DNA of 64,000 nucleotides from Sapria himalayana (lineage: Eukaryota > Streptophyta > Magnoliopsida > Malpighiales > Rafflesiaceae). The stretch is taken from contig JAREIK010000775.1 in NCBI GenBank assembly GCA_029783825.1, forward strand, positions 150,794-214,793, read 5' to 3'. The notes beneath the pieces are model-generated. The model was not told where the DNA came from, searched no databases, and worked only from the letters and a program-made list of their open reading frames with translations. Numbering within the stretch: the first letter of the stretch is position 1; each line of letters starts with the position of its first letter. Of the stretch, positions 15,783 to 28,900 are shown one piece after another. The translations under genes and the position numbers were made by a program.

Positions 15783-18365
15783 TGATTGATTGAATGATAT
15801 ATATACAGATTGATTGACAGACAGACAGACAGATAGATAGATAGATAAAGACATAAATACATTTAAAGATATATAGATAAACATATAAATAGGCAGATAA
15901 ATAGATAATCAAATAAATAAACAAATAGATAGATAGAAAGATAGACAGATAGATATACAAATAGATATACATATAGATATACAGATAGATATACAGATAG
16001 ATATACAGATAGATATATAGATAGATATACAGATAGATAGAATGATAGATAAATGATAGATAGAAACATAGTATAGTTAGATATTTAGATAGATAGATAG
16101 ATTGATTGATTGACAAATTGATAGATTGAAAGATAGATAGAAAGATAGATAGATAGATAGACAGATAGATTAAGATAGACATACAGACAGATAGATAGAT
16201 AGATAGATAGATAACTAGATAGAAAGCTAGATAGACAAATAGATATATAGATAAAAAAATAGATAAATAACTATATAGATAGATAGATATATAGTTCGAA
16301 AAATAGATAGATAGAGAGATTGATTGATTGATAGACAGATAGATTGAAAGATTGATAGATAAATTTATAGAAATATTGATGGATAGATTTATAAATAGAT
16401 TAATAGACAAATTGATAGATAAATAGATAGTTTGATTGATTAATAGATATATAGATAGAAACAAAGATAGACATATAGATAGATAGATATATAGATATAG
16501 AGATTGATTGATAGATAGCTAGATTGATTATTAGACATATAAATATAATATAAATATAATATATATATATATATATAGATAAAAAGATAGATGATGATAT
16601 ATAAATAGATAAAAAGTTAGATAGACATACATATAGATAAATATATAGATTGATAGTTAGACAAATATATAGATAGATAGATTGACATATAGATTGATAG
16701 ATAGATAGACTAAAATATAAAAAGAAAGATTGATTAATAGATTAATAGATAGATAGATATATTGATAGATATAAATATAGATAGAAAGATACTTAGATAG
16801 ATAGATACTGAGATAGATAGACTGATAAATTGATAGATAGTTAAAATGATTTATTATAGATTGATAAATAGAAAGATAGACAAATAAATAGATAGATAGA
16901 TAATCAAGTAGATAGATAATCAGGTAGATAGAAAGTCAGGCAGATAGATAGTCAGGCAAATAGACTTTCAAGTAGACTAATAGATAAATAGCCATTCTGA
17001 TAGATAGATAGATAGATAAATGGACAATAGTTACACATATATATCGACAAACAAACAGATAGATAGACAGATAAATAGATAGATAGATAGATAGACAAAC
17101 AGAGAAATAACTAAATTGTCCAGCAAGTAGATACTAACATAGAAAAATAGTCAATTAGATAGACAGATAGATTGCTAGACCAATAGATAGAAAGATCTAT
17201 AGATAGATAGACAAATAGATTGATTAATAAATAGAAATATAGTCATATAGATACATTGAAAGATCGATAGATACTATGATAGATAGATTGATAAACAGAT
17301 AGATAAATATATTGAATTATCGATTTATAAATAGATAGATAGACATATAGATAGAAAGATAAATAGACATATATATATATATATATATATATTAGAAAGA
17401 TAGATAGACAGATATTTAGATAGATATATATATATAGATAGATAGATTGATTGAAAGATATATAGATTGATAACCAAATTGATTTATAGATTGATATATA
17501 GATTGATAGTAAGATTGGTAGATAGATTGATAGATATATAGATAAATAGATTAATAGATTAATAGATATTTAGATAAATAAATAGATATCCAGATAGATA
17601 GATAGATAGACATTTTGATAGATTATTAGACATTTAGATAGCCAAATAAATAGGGAGATAGATGCTAGATAGAAAGAAAAATAGATAGAGACTTAGATAG
17701 ATAGATAGATAGATAGAATGGCGGAGAGAAAGAGAGAAAGATAGATTGAAAGAAAAAGATAAATAAACAGATTGATAAATAAATAGGTTGATAGATAGAT
17801 TGACAAATAGATAGATAGCTAAGTAGATTGATATATAGTTAGAAAGAATAGAAAGATCAATAGATAGATCTATAGATAGAAAGATTGATTGATTGATTGA
17901 AAGACAGGTAGATATATATGCTGATATATAAATAGATAGATAATTAGTTAAATACATATATAGAGACATATATTTACATATTTATAAACAAATTCATAGA
18001 TAGATAGATAGATAGGTTGATAGATAGGTTGATAGAAAAATAGAAAAAAGAATGATTTGCACATAGAAAGGTTGATAAATATATAGATAGATTGATAGAA
18101 AGATAGAAAGAAAGATATAAAGATTGATAGTCAAATAGATAGATAGATAGGTAGATATATAGATAGATAGATTATTATATAGATTGATAGATTGATAAAA
18201 AGAAATATAAATAGACAAATAGATAAATAGATAAATAAACTAATAGATAGATAGTTAGACTGATAGATAGATAGATAGATGAATAGATAGATAAATAGAT
18301 AGGTAATAGATTGAAAGACAGATAGATATTTCTATATATATATAGATATTTCTATATATATAGAT

Positions 18366-18368
<3 letters not shown>

Positions 18369-18402
<34 letters not shown>

Positions 18403-18560
18403 GAGAGATATATATATATATATATATATTTATTTATTTATTTATTTATTTATATATTTATATATTTTATATTTATATTTCTATTTATAAATATATAGAT
18501 AGAAATATATATTATATTTCTATCTATATATTTATATTTCTATAGAAAGAGAGATAAATA
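18369..18560. repeat. Compound microsatellite and perfect hairpin closing the GATA array
   Basis: The array ends in a (GA)n run from 18,369, then (AT)n to about 18,428, then (TTTA)n. It is followed by a perfect 24-bp inverted repeat with a 3-base loop at 18,486-18,536. The left arm contains agatagaa and the right arm ttctatct, so the hairpin is itself a tiny GATA-to-TATC polarity switch. After 18,560 the four-base periodicity is gone. Confidence 0.85.
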
Positions 18561-19689
18561 TATATTTATTTATATATCTATTTTTTAAAAGTGTTGATTA
18601 ATATTATTGGTAAATCAACTTATAAAAGATTTTATATTTCTTATAATCTTATTAATCTCGTTAGTATGTTAAAATTTTGAATACAAAAATTTCACTTATT
18701 TTAACTTATAACAAGGATCCAACAATATCACTGCAATTAATACCATATTCATCTTGTCATTGTACCAATATTTTTAAAATGTAATGCTCATTATTATGGG
18801 TATAATTCACAAAAAAGATATTTTTGCTCTGTTATCATTATAAAATAATGATTTGAAGCAATTCACTTAATGAAAATTAAGTGTTAAAAGTAATATATTT
18901 GATATTTTGACCCCTAAATATGTAATGTGATGGTATAAAACTTTTATAAGAAATCATACAAACTTCTCATCTTTTGTCAATCTTCTTCAATTTACTATAC
19001 TTTTATGTTTAATCATAAAATTTATTTTTTTTGTCCTTTCATTCGTTCAAATGTTTATTTATGAGCTATAATTATACTTATCATTAAATATATATTTTGA
19101 GATTTATCTTGTTGCTAATTCCAAACACAAAGAATTATTAGACACAATTCTTTCTTCTCCAATATGTTTCTTGAAAAATTATAAATGGGAAGAAGAATTT
19201 TTCACATATTTAATATATTAATAAAAATGAATAAATGAATCGGTAATCTCATTGATTTTATCTTTTACTATAAGAATCAGGACTTAAGAGAAATATTGCA
19301 TATGAAAAAAGTTTTCAACTAATAATAATTCATTTTTATATGGTTAAACAACATACAACTTATGTTTAATTATATTTGTCTAACTATATATAAATATTTG
19401 TATAACTATATAACACTCTATATAATTAAATATAATTATATTTGTAACTATGTATACATATATGTATACATATAAGTTAATCTATATATATTTGTTTATA
19501 ACTTTGTATATATTCATGTATAACTATTTCTATGAATATATCTATATATAACTATATGTTTAACTATATAAAAATATTTATAACTATATATACTATATGT
19601 ATAATTACATATAACTATAAATAATTGTATCTTACTATATGTATACCTATACAATTTTAATACATAACTATATTTAGATCAAGTTGTAA
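18561..19689. other. AT-rich stretch with no recognisable gene
   Basis: No coding region is recognised. The stretch is very AT-rich, and 19,340-19,670 is a low-complexity run built from variants of aactatatataaatatt. It lies just downstream, in minus-strand terms, of the copia reverse transcriptase. It is therefore where the RNase H region and an LTR would be expected, but I could not recognise either. Confidence 0.5.
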
Positions 19690-20460
19690 GCCAACAATGT
19701 ACATCATGATATATCTAATCAGATAAAATATATTAAATTTATTTTCTCTACGAAAGAGTTGTCATACTTCTTGAGTATTTGATCTCAATACTAAAAAAAA
19801 TCTCAGATATTTCAAATAATGTCTAAAACTTGGTTTGTAGATTTTAGTTTAGATATATCAAACTGATTATCTCGTATAATTGGATCATTATCATCATATA
19901 CAATTAGTTTCACATACTAACATCTTGATCAAGTTAAAAAAATAAAAAAATTGACATATTTCTATGACAAAATATAGTAAATATTGAGTAAAATTATTAA
20001 ATCATTTCTTGGGAGACTGCTTGAGGCTATAAATTGCCTTTCATATTCTGTATATTATATATGTGTTCTCTGCTTTCAGGAACAATAAATCCTATTGACT
20101 ATTATATAAGTATTTTTTTATATAAATTATTATAAAGAAAAGTATTCTTTATATCTAACTAATACATATTTTATATATGTGATGATAATTAGAAAGTAAT
20201 AACCTATTAGTGGTCATGTTAATCATATGAAATAATTTGTACCAAGAATCAATATCATAAGGCTATGTAAAACCATTCATTACCAACCTAGTCTTATCGA
20301 TCGATCTTTTCATTGGGTCCCTCTTTATTATATATATTTGTTTATAATGTAATTGGAATGTCCAACTCATCATTCTAAACTATATCAACTGATATGATAG
20401 AAATCTCATTTAAAATAGATTACAAATGTATCCATTTAGTATATACATCTTTGGATTGAG
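19690..20460 (-). pseudogene. Ty1/copia reverse transcriptase, decayed
   Basis: Reading the minus strand, the hallmarks of a copia-type reverse transcriptase appear in the right order and spacing. Near 20,285-20,190 comes a stretch resembling the ARLVAKGFTQ region (seen: TRLVMNGFT, stop, PYDIDSWYK). Near 20,160-20,070 comes LDIKNTFL followed by GFIVPES, the usual QLDVKNAFL ... PGFIVP stretch. At 20,040-20,005 comes KAIYSLKQSPKK, the KAIYGLKQSPR motif. About 47 residues later, at 19,910-19,893, comes LIVYDD, the YVDD catalytic box with its valine missing. Stops and frame breaks interrupt it, including a stop after QSPKK. It cannot make an active enzyme. Integrase and gag were not recognised. 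It sits in the middle of the GATA array and so probably inserted into it. Confidence 0.85.
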
Positions 20461-21170
20461 ATCATCAAGTCTTTTAATGCTCATTTTTATTTTTCTCTCT
20501 TAGTGAGATTTAAATGTCGTGTCCAGTAGATGATGATTACTTTAGAAGTTCTTATTTTGTATGTATATATTAGAGGTCATTGTCTTGATGTGATGGAAAG
20601 TATCTTTGTCAAAGGACTATAAGTCTTGGATTTGAGATGTATTAGATAGTGCTTTTTTTTATTTCTGAAAGAATATTATTGAGATATATCTCATAAATCT
20701 TACACTAAGCAAGGGTCTTGTATACTGGGTACAACCTCCAATGATATTATTGAATAATACTTTTCTTGTAGTTCTTATTTTTAAGAAGTAAATGATGTTA
20801 AGTATCTATCATTTAAGCATTTTTTTTAATTTTGAGGATAATTAGATAATTTATCAAACATCTAGCATTAATATTCTTTTACAAATCATAATTGGTCAGA
20901 GAATGAACAAATATCTAATTGTAATATTTTAATAATTTAGTACTCCTAACTATTTTAAGAGTATGATAATGATGTGCTTTTATTAATATTCTCTCTCTAG
21001 GTAATTTCAGGTAGGTCCATTTTTTCTCTTGATTTAGGGTGATATTCAAACTCAAGACATCACTGATAAATTATAATTTTTTAGTTTGTGTCTTCAATCA
21101 GGTTTTGAGTATGCTTTTTATTGACGATGCAATTTCAAACATTCATATGTTAAAATTTAATCATTTATAT
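20461..21170. other. AT-rich remainder of the copia-bearing block
   Basis: This 0.7 kb lies upstream of the reverse transcriptase in minus-strand terms, where the integrase end of a copia polyprotein would be. I found no motif I can name (no HHCC or DDE pattern), only short frames. It may be a diverged part of the same retroelement. Confidence 0.35.
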
Positions 21171-21184
21171 TAGCTTGTTCTTAT

Positions 21185-21507
21185 ATATATAGATATATGT
21201 ATGTATATATATGTATATGTATGTATGTATGAATATATGTATGTGTGTGTGTGTGTGTGTTTCCATGTATGTATGCATGTATTGAATTTTTATCCTGTAA
21301 AATTTAGTTGCACATTTTTTGTGCCTTGTGGTTTTAGGTTCGATATAATTTTGAACAAACAAAGATATTTTTGAAGCCCTGGTTATGGTGATTATTCCTT
21401 TTTTTATGTTTATGTCAGAATATCTAGCTGTTTGATGTTCATGCTCCATAATGGATATTTATACTCTACTTTATGTAAATACTTGTAGAGGGAAGTCAAA
21501 AAAGAAG

Positions 21508-21549
<42 letters not shown>

Positions 21550-21775
21550 ATTATGTATGTATGTATCCATGTATGTATATATCCATGTATGTATATATCC
21601 ATGTATGTGTGTATGTATGTATGCATTGAACTTTCATCCTGTAAAATCTAGTTACAATTTTCTTGTGCCTTGTGTTTCTAGGTTCACCACAATTTCAAAC
21701 AAACAATAATGATTTTTGCAGCCCTGGTTAAGGTGTTTGTTCTTTTTTATTTAATGCTTATGATAGAAAGATAAA
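21185..21775. repeat. Tandem duplication of about 345 bases, each copy with a TATG microsatellite
   Basis: A TATG/TGTA microsatellite (about 21,185-21,280) followed by a unique stretch of about 145 bases (21,283-21,426) is repeated as a microsatellite (about 21,510-21,625) and a unique stretch (21,626-21,770). Shared words are atcctgtaaaat, gtgccttgtg, caaacaaa and agccctggtta. The copies differ at many single bases. The second copy runs straight into the GATA array at about 21,780. Weak open frames on both strands here are by-products of the microsatellites. Confidence 0.8.
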
Positions 21776-21779
21776 AATA

Positions 21780-23569
21780 TAGCTAGATAGATAGAATGAT
21801 TGAAAAAATGAAATATAGAAAGATAGACAAATTGATAGATGGATTGATGGACAGATAGATAGTTAGATAGATAGATATATAGATATATAAATAGTCATAT
21901 AGATAGTTACATAAATATACAAATAGATAGATAGACACATAGACATATAAATAGATAGCCAAATAGAAAGATTGGCAGATAGATTGATAGATAGGGTGAT
22001 AAACACATATACAAATAGAGAAATAGATTAATAGATAGACAGACAGATAAATAGATAGACTAATAGAGAAATAGATAAATAGACATATAGATAGATAAAT
22101 AAATAGACTGGTAGACTGATACACAGATAGATATATACATAGTTAGATAGATAGATAGATAGGAAGATATACAAATAAACATATATACAAATATACAATT
22201 TGACAAATAAATAGATCAAGAGATAGATAGATGGACAATTACACAGATATATAGATAGATAGGTAGATAGATAGACAGACAGATATATATATATATATAT
22301 AGATTGATAGATAGATAGATTGACTGATACATTGATAAACAGAAAGATAGTTTGGTAGTTAGAAAAATAGATAGATAGATAGATAAAAATATAGATAGGT
22401 AGTCTGTTACTTAGATTGATTGATACACATATAGACATTTAGATAAAAGATAGATATATAGATATATAAATAGGTATTTAGAAAAATAATCAAATAGATA
22501 TATACACATGTAGATAGATAGACAAATAGATGATAGACAAATAATAGAAATATACATAGACAGTTAGCTATTAATATAGATAGACAAAAATAATGATAGT
22601 CATACAAACTAATAGATTGATAGACTGATAGATAGATAGACTGATAGACATATAGACATATAGATAGATAGACTAATAGACACATAGATAGAAAGAAAGA
22701 TTTTCTAATAGAGTGATAGATAGAAAGAAAGTTACTTAATTAGATAGAAAGATTGTTAGAAAATTACACAAATAGATTGATTTACATATAATGATTTATA
22801 GAAAAAGATAGATAGATAAATATATAAATATATAGATAGTCCTGTAGAGAGATAGATAAATAGATAAATAGAAATATATATAGATAGAAAGATTGAAAGA
22901 ATCAGAGAGAGATAGACAGATAGTTAGATAGACCATTAGATAGATTGACAAATTAATAGATTGATACTTAGAGTGATAGACTAATAGAACATGAAAGAGA
23001 AAGATATATAGATTGATAGATTAGATAGATAGATAGACAAATTATATATAGACAAATAGGTAGATTAATAAATTTATAGATTGATAAATATATATATATA
23101 TATATAGACAGATAGATATTTACATAAATAGATAGATAAATGATAGATAGATAGATTGAGAAATAGATAGATAGATAGACAAATAGATATATAAATAGAT
23201 AGATAGATATATAAATAGATAGATAGATAGATATAAAAATAGACATATATATATAGATAGATAGATAGATAAAAGAGAGATAGATAAATAATGAGATATA
23301 CAGAAAAAAAATAGAGGCTTAGACACATAATAAGATAGATAGATAAACATATTGCTAGATAGCTAACATGATAGATAGATAGATATACAAATAGATAGAA
23401 ATACAAATAGATTCATATATATATATATATATAGAAAGATAGATTTGAAGCCAGATAGAAAGATACATAAATATAAAGATATATAGATAGAAAAATATAT
23501 AATTAGATAGATAGAAAGATAGACAGACAGATATATAGATAGATATTGACATATAGATATATATACATA

Positions 23570-23607
<38 letters not shown>

Positions 23608-26600
23608 AGATAGATTTGAAGCCAGATAGAAAGATACATAAATATAAAGATATATAGATAGAAAAATATATAATTAGATAGATAGAAAGATAGACAGACA
23701 GATATATAGATAGATATTGACATATAGATATATATATATATATATATGTATATATAAAGATAGAAAGATTGACAAATAGACAAGATAGATTGATTTATAC
23801 ATAGATAGACATATAGACAAGTTTACAAATAGAAAGATAGAGAGAGATAGACATACAAACAAATAGACATAATAATAAAAATATAGATAGATATATTTAT
23901 AGATACACATATAGTTAGAAAAATAGATAGATAGATAGATAGAAATATAGATGGATAGAAATATAGATAGGTAGAAAGATAGATATATACATAGATAAAT
24001 AGATAGATAGATAGACATATAGTTAGATAAAAAGATAGATAGATAAATAGACACAAAGACACATAGTTGATAGACAATTAGACAAATAGATAGATTAAAA
24101 ATAGATAGATAGACAGATAGATAATTAGATAGATAAACATATAGATAGATAGAGAGATAGATAGATAAATAGATAGATAGACACATATATAAATAAGTAT
24201 ATATGCAGATAGAATAATAAAAATATAGTCATATAGATAGATAGTCCGATAGCTAGATAGATAGATAGGCAAATAGATAGATGGATAGGCAAATAGATAG
24301 ATATATAGATTAACAGTTAAATAAATATACAGATAGACATAGACTTATAGACATATATATAAATAGGCACATAGACATATTTATAAATAGATAGTTAGAC
24401 AGATAGAGAGATAAACAGATAAATAGATATAGAAATCGATAGATATACATATATAAAGATAGATAGAAATATAGATACACTGATAGACATATAAACAAAT
24501 AGATAGATAGGTAGATATATATAGTTAAATAGTTATACTATTATAAAGTTAGACAGATAAATAGATAGTAATAGATAGATAGATAGATTGATAGATATAT
24601 TGGTAGATTTATAGATATATAGATATATAGATTGATTAATAGATAGACATAAAGATATATAGATAGATAGAGAGTTAGACACATTAAAATAGATAGATAT
24701 ATAGATAGATAGACAGATAGTTAAATAAATAGATAGATCGACAGATAAATATATTGATAGATAGACAAATACATAGATAGATAGATATATATATATATAT
24801 ATATATACATAGAAACATACAACGAATGATAGATCGACATATTGATAGAAAGATAAATAGATAGATTTATATATAGACAGATAGATAGATAAACAAATAT
24901 ACAGATAGATAGATATAAAGATAAATTAAATGATATATAGAGAGATAGATAGATAGATAGATAGATACACAGATATATAGATAGATAGATAGAGAGATAG
25001 TCAGATAGATAGACAGATAGATATATATATATATATATATATACATAGACAAATTGATAGAGAGATAGATATACAGATAGATAAATAGATAGATAGAGAT
25101 ATATATATAGATAGATGGATGGATAGATAGAGAGATATACATATATATAGATTGATACATAGACACATAGAAAGAGAAATAGATAGACATATATATAAAT
25201 AGAATGATAGCCAAATAGATAGATAGAATGATAGCCAAATAGATAGATAGATAGATAGATAGAAATAAAAATAGATAGATAGATATAAAGATAGATAGAT
25301 AAACAGATATATAGATACAATGATATATAGATTTCCATATAAACACATAGTTACATAAATAGATAGATTGATATACAAATAGGCAAATAAACATATTGAC
25401 ATATAGATATATAGACAAATAGACCGATAAACAAATGGATAAACAAATAGATAGATAGATATATAAATAGATAGATATAAAGATAATTAGATATATAGAT
25501 ATATAAATATAGAGATAGACTAATAGACAAATAGATAGATAGATAGACAGATAGGTAGATAAATAGTTAGATTGACAGATATAAAAAATGATAGATACAG
25601 AAATAGATAGATAGATAGATAAACAAATATACATATATATAATAAGATAGATAAAAAGATATATAGAGATTTAGAGATATAGATAAATAAATAGACAGAC
25701 AGATAGATATCCAAATAGAAAAATAAATGCATAAAATGTTAATAGAATTGGGTAGATAGATTGATAGATAAATAGATATATAAATAGATAGATAGATAGA
25801 AAAATAAATAGATGAATAGATATATAGATAAATATTTGGAGAGATCGACATTTAGATATATAGAGAGATAGATATTTAGACATATAGATAAATATACACA
25901 TAAACATATATACACATAAACACAAAGTCACATAGATGGACATATAGTCTGAAAAATAAATAGACAAATAGATATACAGATAGATAGACTATTAGACAAA
26001 TAAATTAAATAAATAAACAGACAGATAGATAGATAGATAATAAAATAGAGAGATATACATATATAATTATAGATAGATAGACACATAGTTAGATAGATAG
26101 ATGGAAACAAAGGCAAATTTAAAGATAGACTAAAAGATATATTGATAGATAGATAGATAGCTAGATATATAAATACATAGATTGATAGATAGAAAGTTAT
26201 ATAGATTGATAGATAGATTAATTGATTGGCATATATATAGATTTTCAAATAGATATATACTTTGATAGATAGAAAAATATGCAAATAGTTAGACAAATAG
26301 ATAGATTGACACATAGGTAGATAGGAAAATTGGTTGTATACACATATATAGAAAGAACAATAGATAGATAGACATATATATAGATAGATAGACATATAAA
26401 TAGATAGATAGATTGACACATAGATAGATAGATATATAGATACATATATAGACAAATAGATAAATTTATAGATATATAAATAGATAGGCAGATAGATAGA
26501 CAAATAGATAGATAAACAAATAGATAGATAGACAAATAAATAGATAAACAAATAGATAGATAGACAAATAGTCAGATAGATAGTTAGATTGATCGACAAA

Positions 26601-28876
26601 TTAACAAATAGATAAAAAAATCATTAGTCAAATAGATAGATAGACTGATATATTGATAGCTCGATAGACAAATAGATAGATAGATAGATAGATAAACATA
26701 TAGATAGATTAATAGATAGATAAATAAATAGAAAGACTGAATAATTGATAGATATAAAGACAATTAGATAGTTATACTAATAGAAAGATAGATAGATAAA
26801 TAAAAATATAGAAAGAAAGAAAGATAAACAGATTGATTCATTGATAAAAAGCAATTTATACAAATTATCAAATTGATAGATAGATAGATAGAAGGATAGA
26901 TAGATAGGTAAATAAATAGATAGAAAGATAAATATATATAAAGATAGACATATAAATAGATAGATATATAGAAAAATATATAGTTATGCAAATAAACAGA
27001 AAGACACATATATAGATATACAAATAGATTGATAGATAGATAGATAGACAAATAAATAGATATAAAAAAATAGTCAAATAAATAGATAGATCGATAGATA
27101 GACAAATATATAAATAGAATGGTACATAGATAAACATATAGATAAATATATAGATAAATAGAAAGTTAGTTAGATAGTTATATAATTATATAGGTAGACA
27201 TGTAGACAGAGAGATTGACTGATAGATAGATTTATAGATTAATAGATAGATATATAGATATATAGATAGAATGATAGATAAACCAATAAATTGATAGATA
27301 GAGAGATATAGAGTTTGAAAGATAGACATATAAAAATAAAGAAAGAAAGATCGATAGATAGACAAATAGTCAGATAGATAGGTTGACAGATTGATAGATT
27401 GATAGATTGATAAATAGATAGATAGATAGATAAATAGATAGCTATACACATTGGTAAAAATATAGATAACTATATAGATAAATAGATAGCTAGATAGTTC
27501 AACAAATAGTCTGATAGAATGATATACTAATAGACTAATTGATAGAAATATAGCTAGATAATCAGATAGATATAAAAAAAGATCGACATATTGAATGATA
27601 GCCAGACTGATAAAAACAAATAGATATATAGATAGATAGATAGATAGATTGATTGATAGACAGAAAGACATATAGATAGTTCCATAGATAAATAGTTAGA
27701 CAAAAAGACAGATAAAAAGTTAAATAGTTAGATTGTTACATAGATTGATATGATATAAAGACATTTAAATAAATAAACAAATAAAAAGATGGACATATAG
27801 ATAGATAGACAAATATACATATAAATAGATAGAATATAGATAGCTATAAAGATATATAGAAAAATAGATAGATAGACAAATATAAATATAGATAGATAGT
27901 AAATAGATAAACTAATACACTTATAGATAGCAAGATAGATAGATAGATAGATAGATAGACAGATAGATAAATAGATATGCAGATAGAAACATTTACAAAT
28001 ATATAGATAGATAAAAAGCTTGATAGAAAGAAAGAAAGATAGATAGATAGATGGATAGATATATAAATAGAAAAATAGACACATAGACACAAAGACATAA
28101 AGATCGATAGATAGATAGATTAATAAATATATAAGTAGCTAGAAAGATAAACAAACAGATAGAAAGGTAGATGTTAAATAGACACATAGAAACATAGACA
28201 GATGGAAAAATAGATAGATAGATAGATAGACAGATAGATAGAGAGATAAATAGATATAAAGATAAAAAGATAGATAAATTGACAAATACATAGATAGACA
28301 GATAGATATATAGAGATATTAATATATAGATAGAAAGATAGAGATATAGAATGATAGACTAATTGAATATATGAAAAATAGATAGATAAATAGATAGAAA
28401 GATAGCCAGATTGACATAGAGATATATAGACAGATATAAAGATTTATAGATAGATAGATTGAAAAATAGTTAGATAAATATGTATACACTTATATATATA
28501 TATATCGATAGATAGATAGATAAACATACATGCAGATAAATAGATAGCTAGATAGATAGACAAATAGATACATTATAAACATTATATATAGATAGATAGA
28601 TATGTAGATAAATAGTTAGATAATGAGATATACATATAGATAGATAGATTGATAGATAGATTGATATAGAGATAGATACATATACTGATAGAAAGAGAGA
28701 AAGATCGAGATATAGATATGCAAATAGACTGGAAGATAGATTTATAGATAGATAGAAAGAGAGATATATAAATATATATAAATAAACTTATAAAAATATA
28801 TATAAATAATTATATATTTACCAATAATATATATCTATATAAATATATTTATAGATAGATCGAGATAAATAGATAG
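21780..28876. repeat. Giant degenerate GATA array, right part
   Basis: About 7.1 kb of the same GATA-sense repeat as 315-18,368. The matching polarity on both sides of 18.6-21.8 kb suggests one array split by the copia-bearing insertion. It holds several (AT)n runs (for example 23,576-23,603, 24,788-24,807 and 25,022-25,042) and small local duplications, such as the gaatgatagccaaatagata unit at 25,201-25,244. As in the left part, only the minus strand has long open frames, and these are repeat artefacts. Confidence 0.96.
23431..23735. repeat. Near-perfect tandem duplication, 171-base period
   Basis: Bases 23,431-23,564 appear identical by eye to 23,602-23,735, including the unusual word gatttgaagccagatag. 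(AT)n runs separate and flank the copies. The rest of the array is heavily diverged, so this duplication must be much younger than its surroundings. The (AT)n tracts at its edges are the likely site of slippage or unequal exchange. Confidence 0.9.
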
Positions 28877-28900
28877 TTATTTTGCAGTGATATTGTTGTA
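28832..28900. other. Polarity-switch junction between GATA and TATC arrays
   Basis: The + strand is GATA-sense up to about 28,876 and TATC-sense from 28,901. Between them is a 24-base non-repeat piece ending in ttgttgta (28,893-28,900), which resembles the CACTA end ttgttgtag seen at 304-312 but lacks its last bases. Just upstream, tatctata (28,832-28,839) and tatagata (28,850-28,857) form the arms of a small AT-rich hairpin. The two arrays are therefore head to head across a centre that looks like a damaged transposon end. The resemblance is short, so the transposon reading is an inference. Confidence 0.6.

Larger units (their letters stand above)
315..18368. repeat. Giant degenerate GATA array, left part
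   Basis: About 18 kb of near-continuous GATA tetranucleotides on the + strand, with frequent variants (GACA, GATT, AATA, GAAA) and interspersed pure (AT)n runs such as 8,107-8,143 and 10,115-10,157. The minus strand reads TATC. A TATC tetramer gives Tyr-Leu-Ser-Ile in every frame and never a stop, so long open frames appear only on that strand (the longest is 381 codons, 15,319-16,464). These are not genes: they have no domain, no codon structure beyond the repeat, and all three frames are open together. No tRNA, rRNA or host exon was recognised inside. Confidence 0.97.

Noticed and set aside
214..18218. Dozens of minus-strand open frames of 60-381 codons rich in Tyr, Leu, Ser and Ile.
   Set aside because: They are translations of TATC repeat in a strand with no stop codons; all frames are open together and no domain is present.
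21165..21651. Small open frames on both strands near the TATG repeats.
   Set aside because: They consist of His-Thr or Tyr-Ile runs from the microsatellites, joined to short unrelated sequence.
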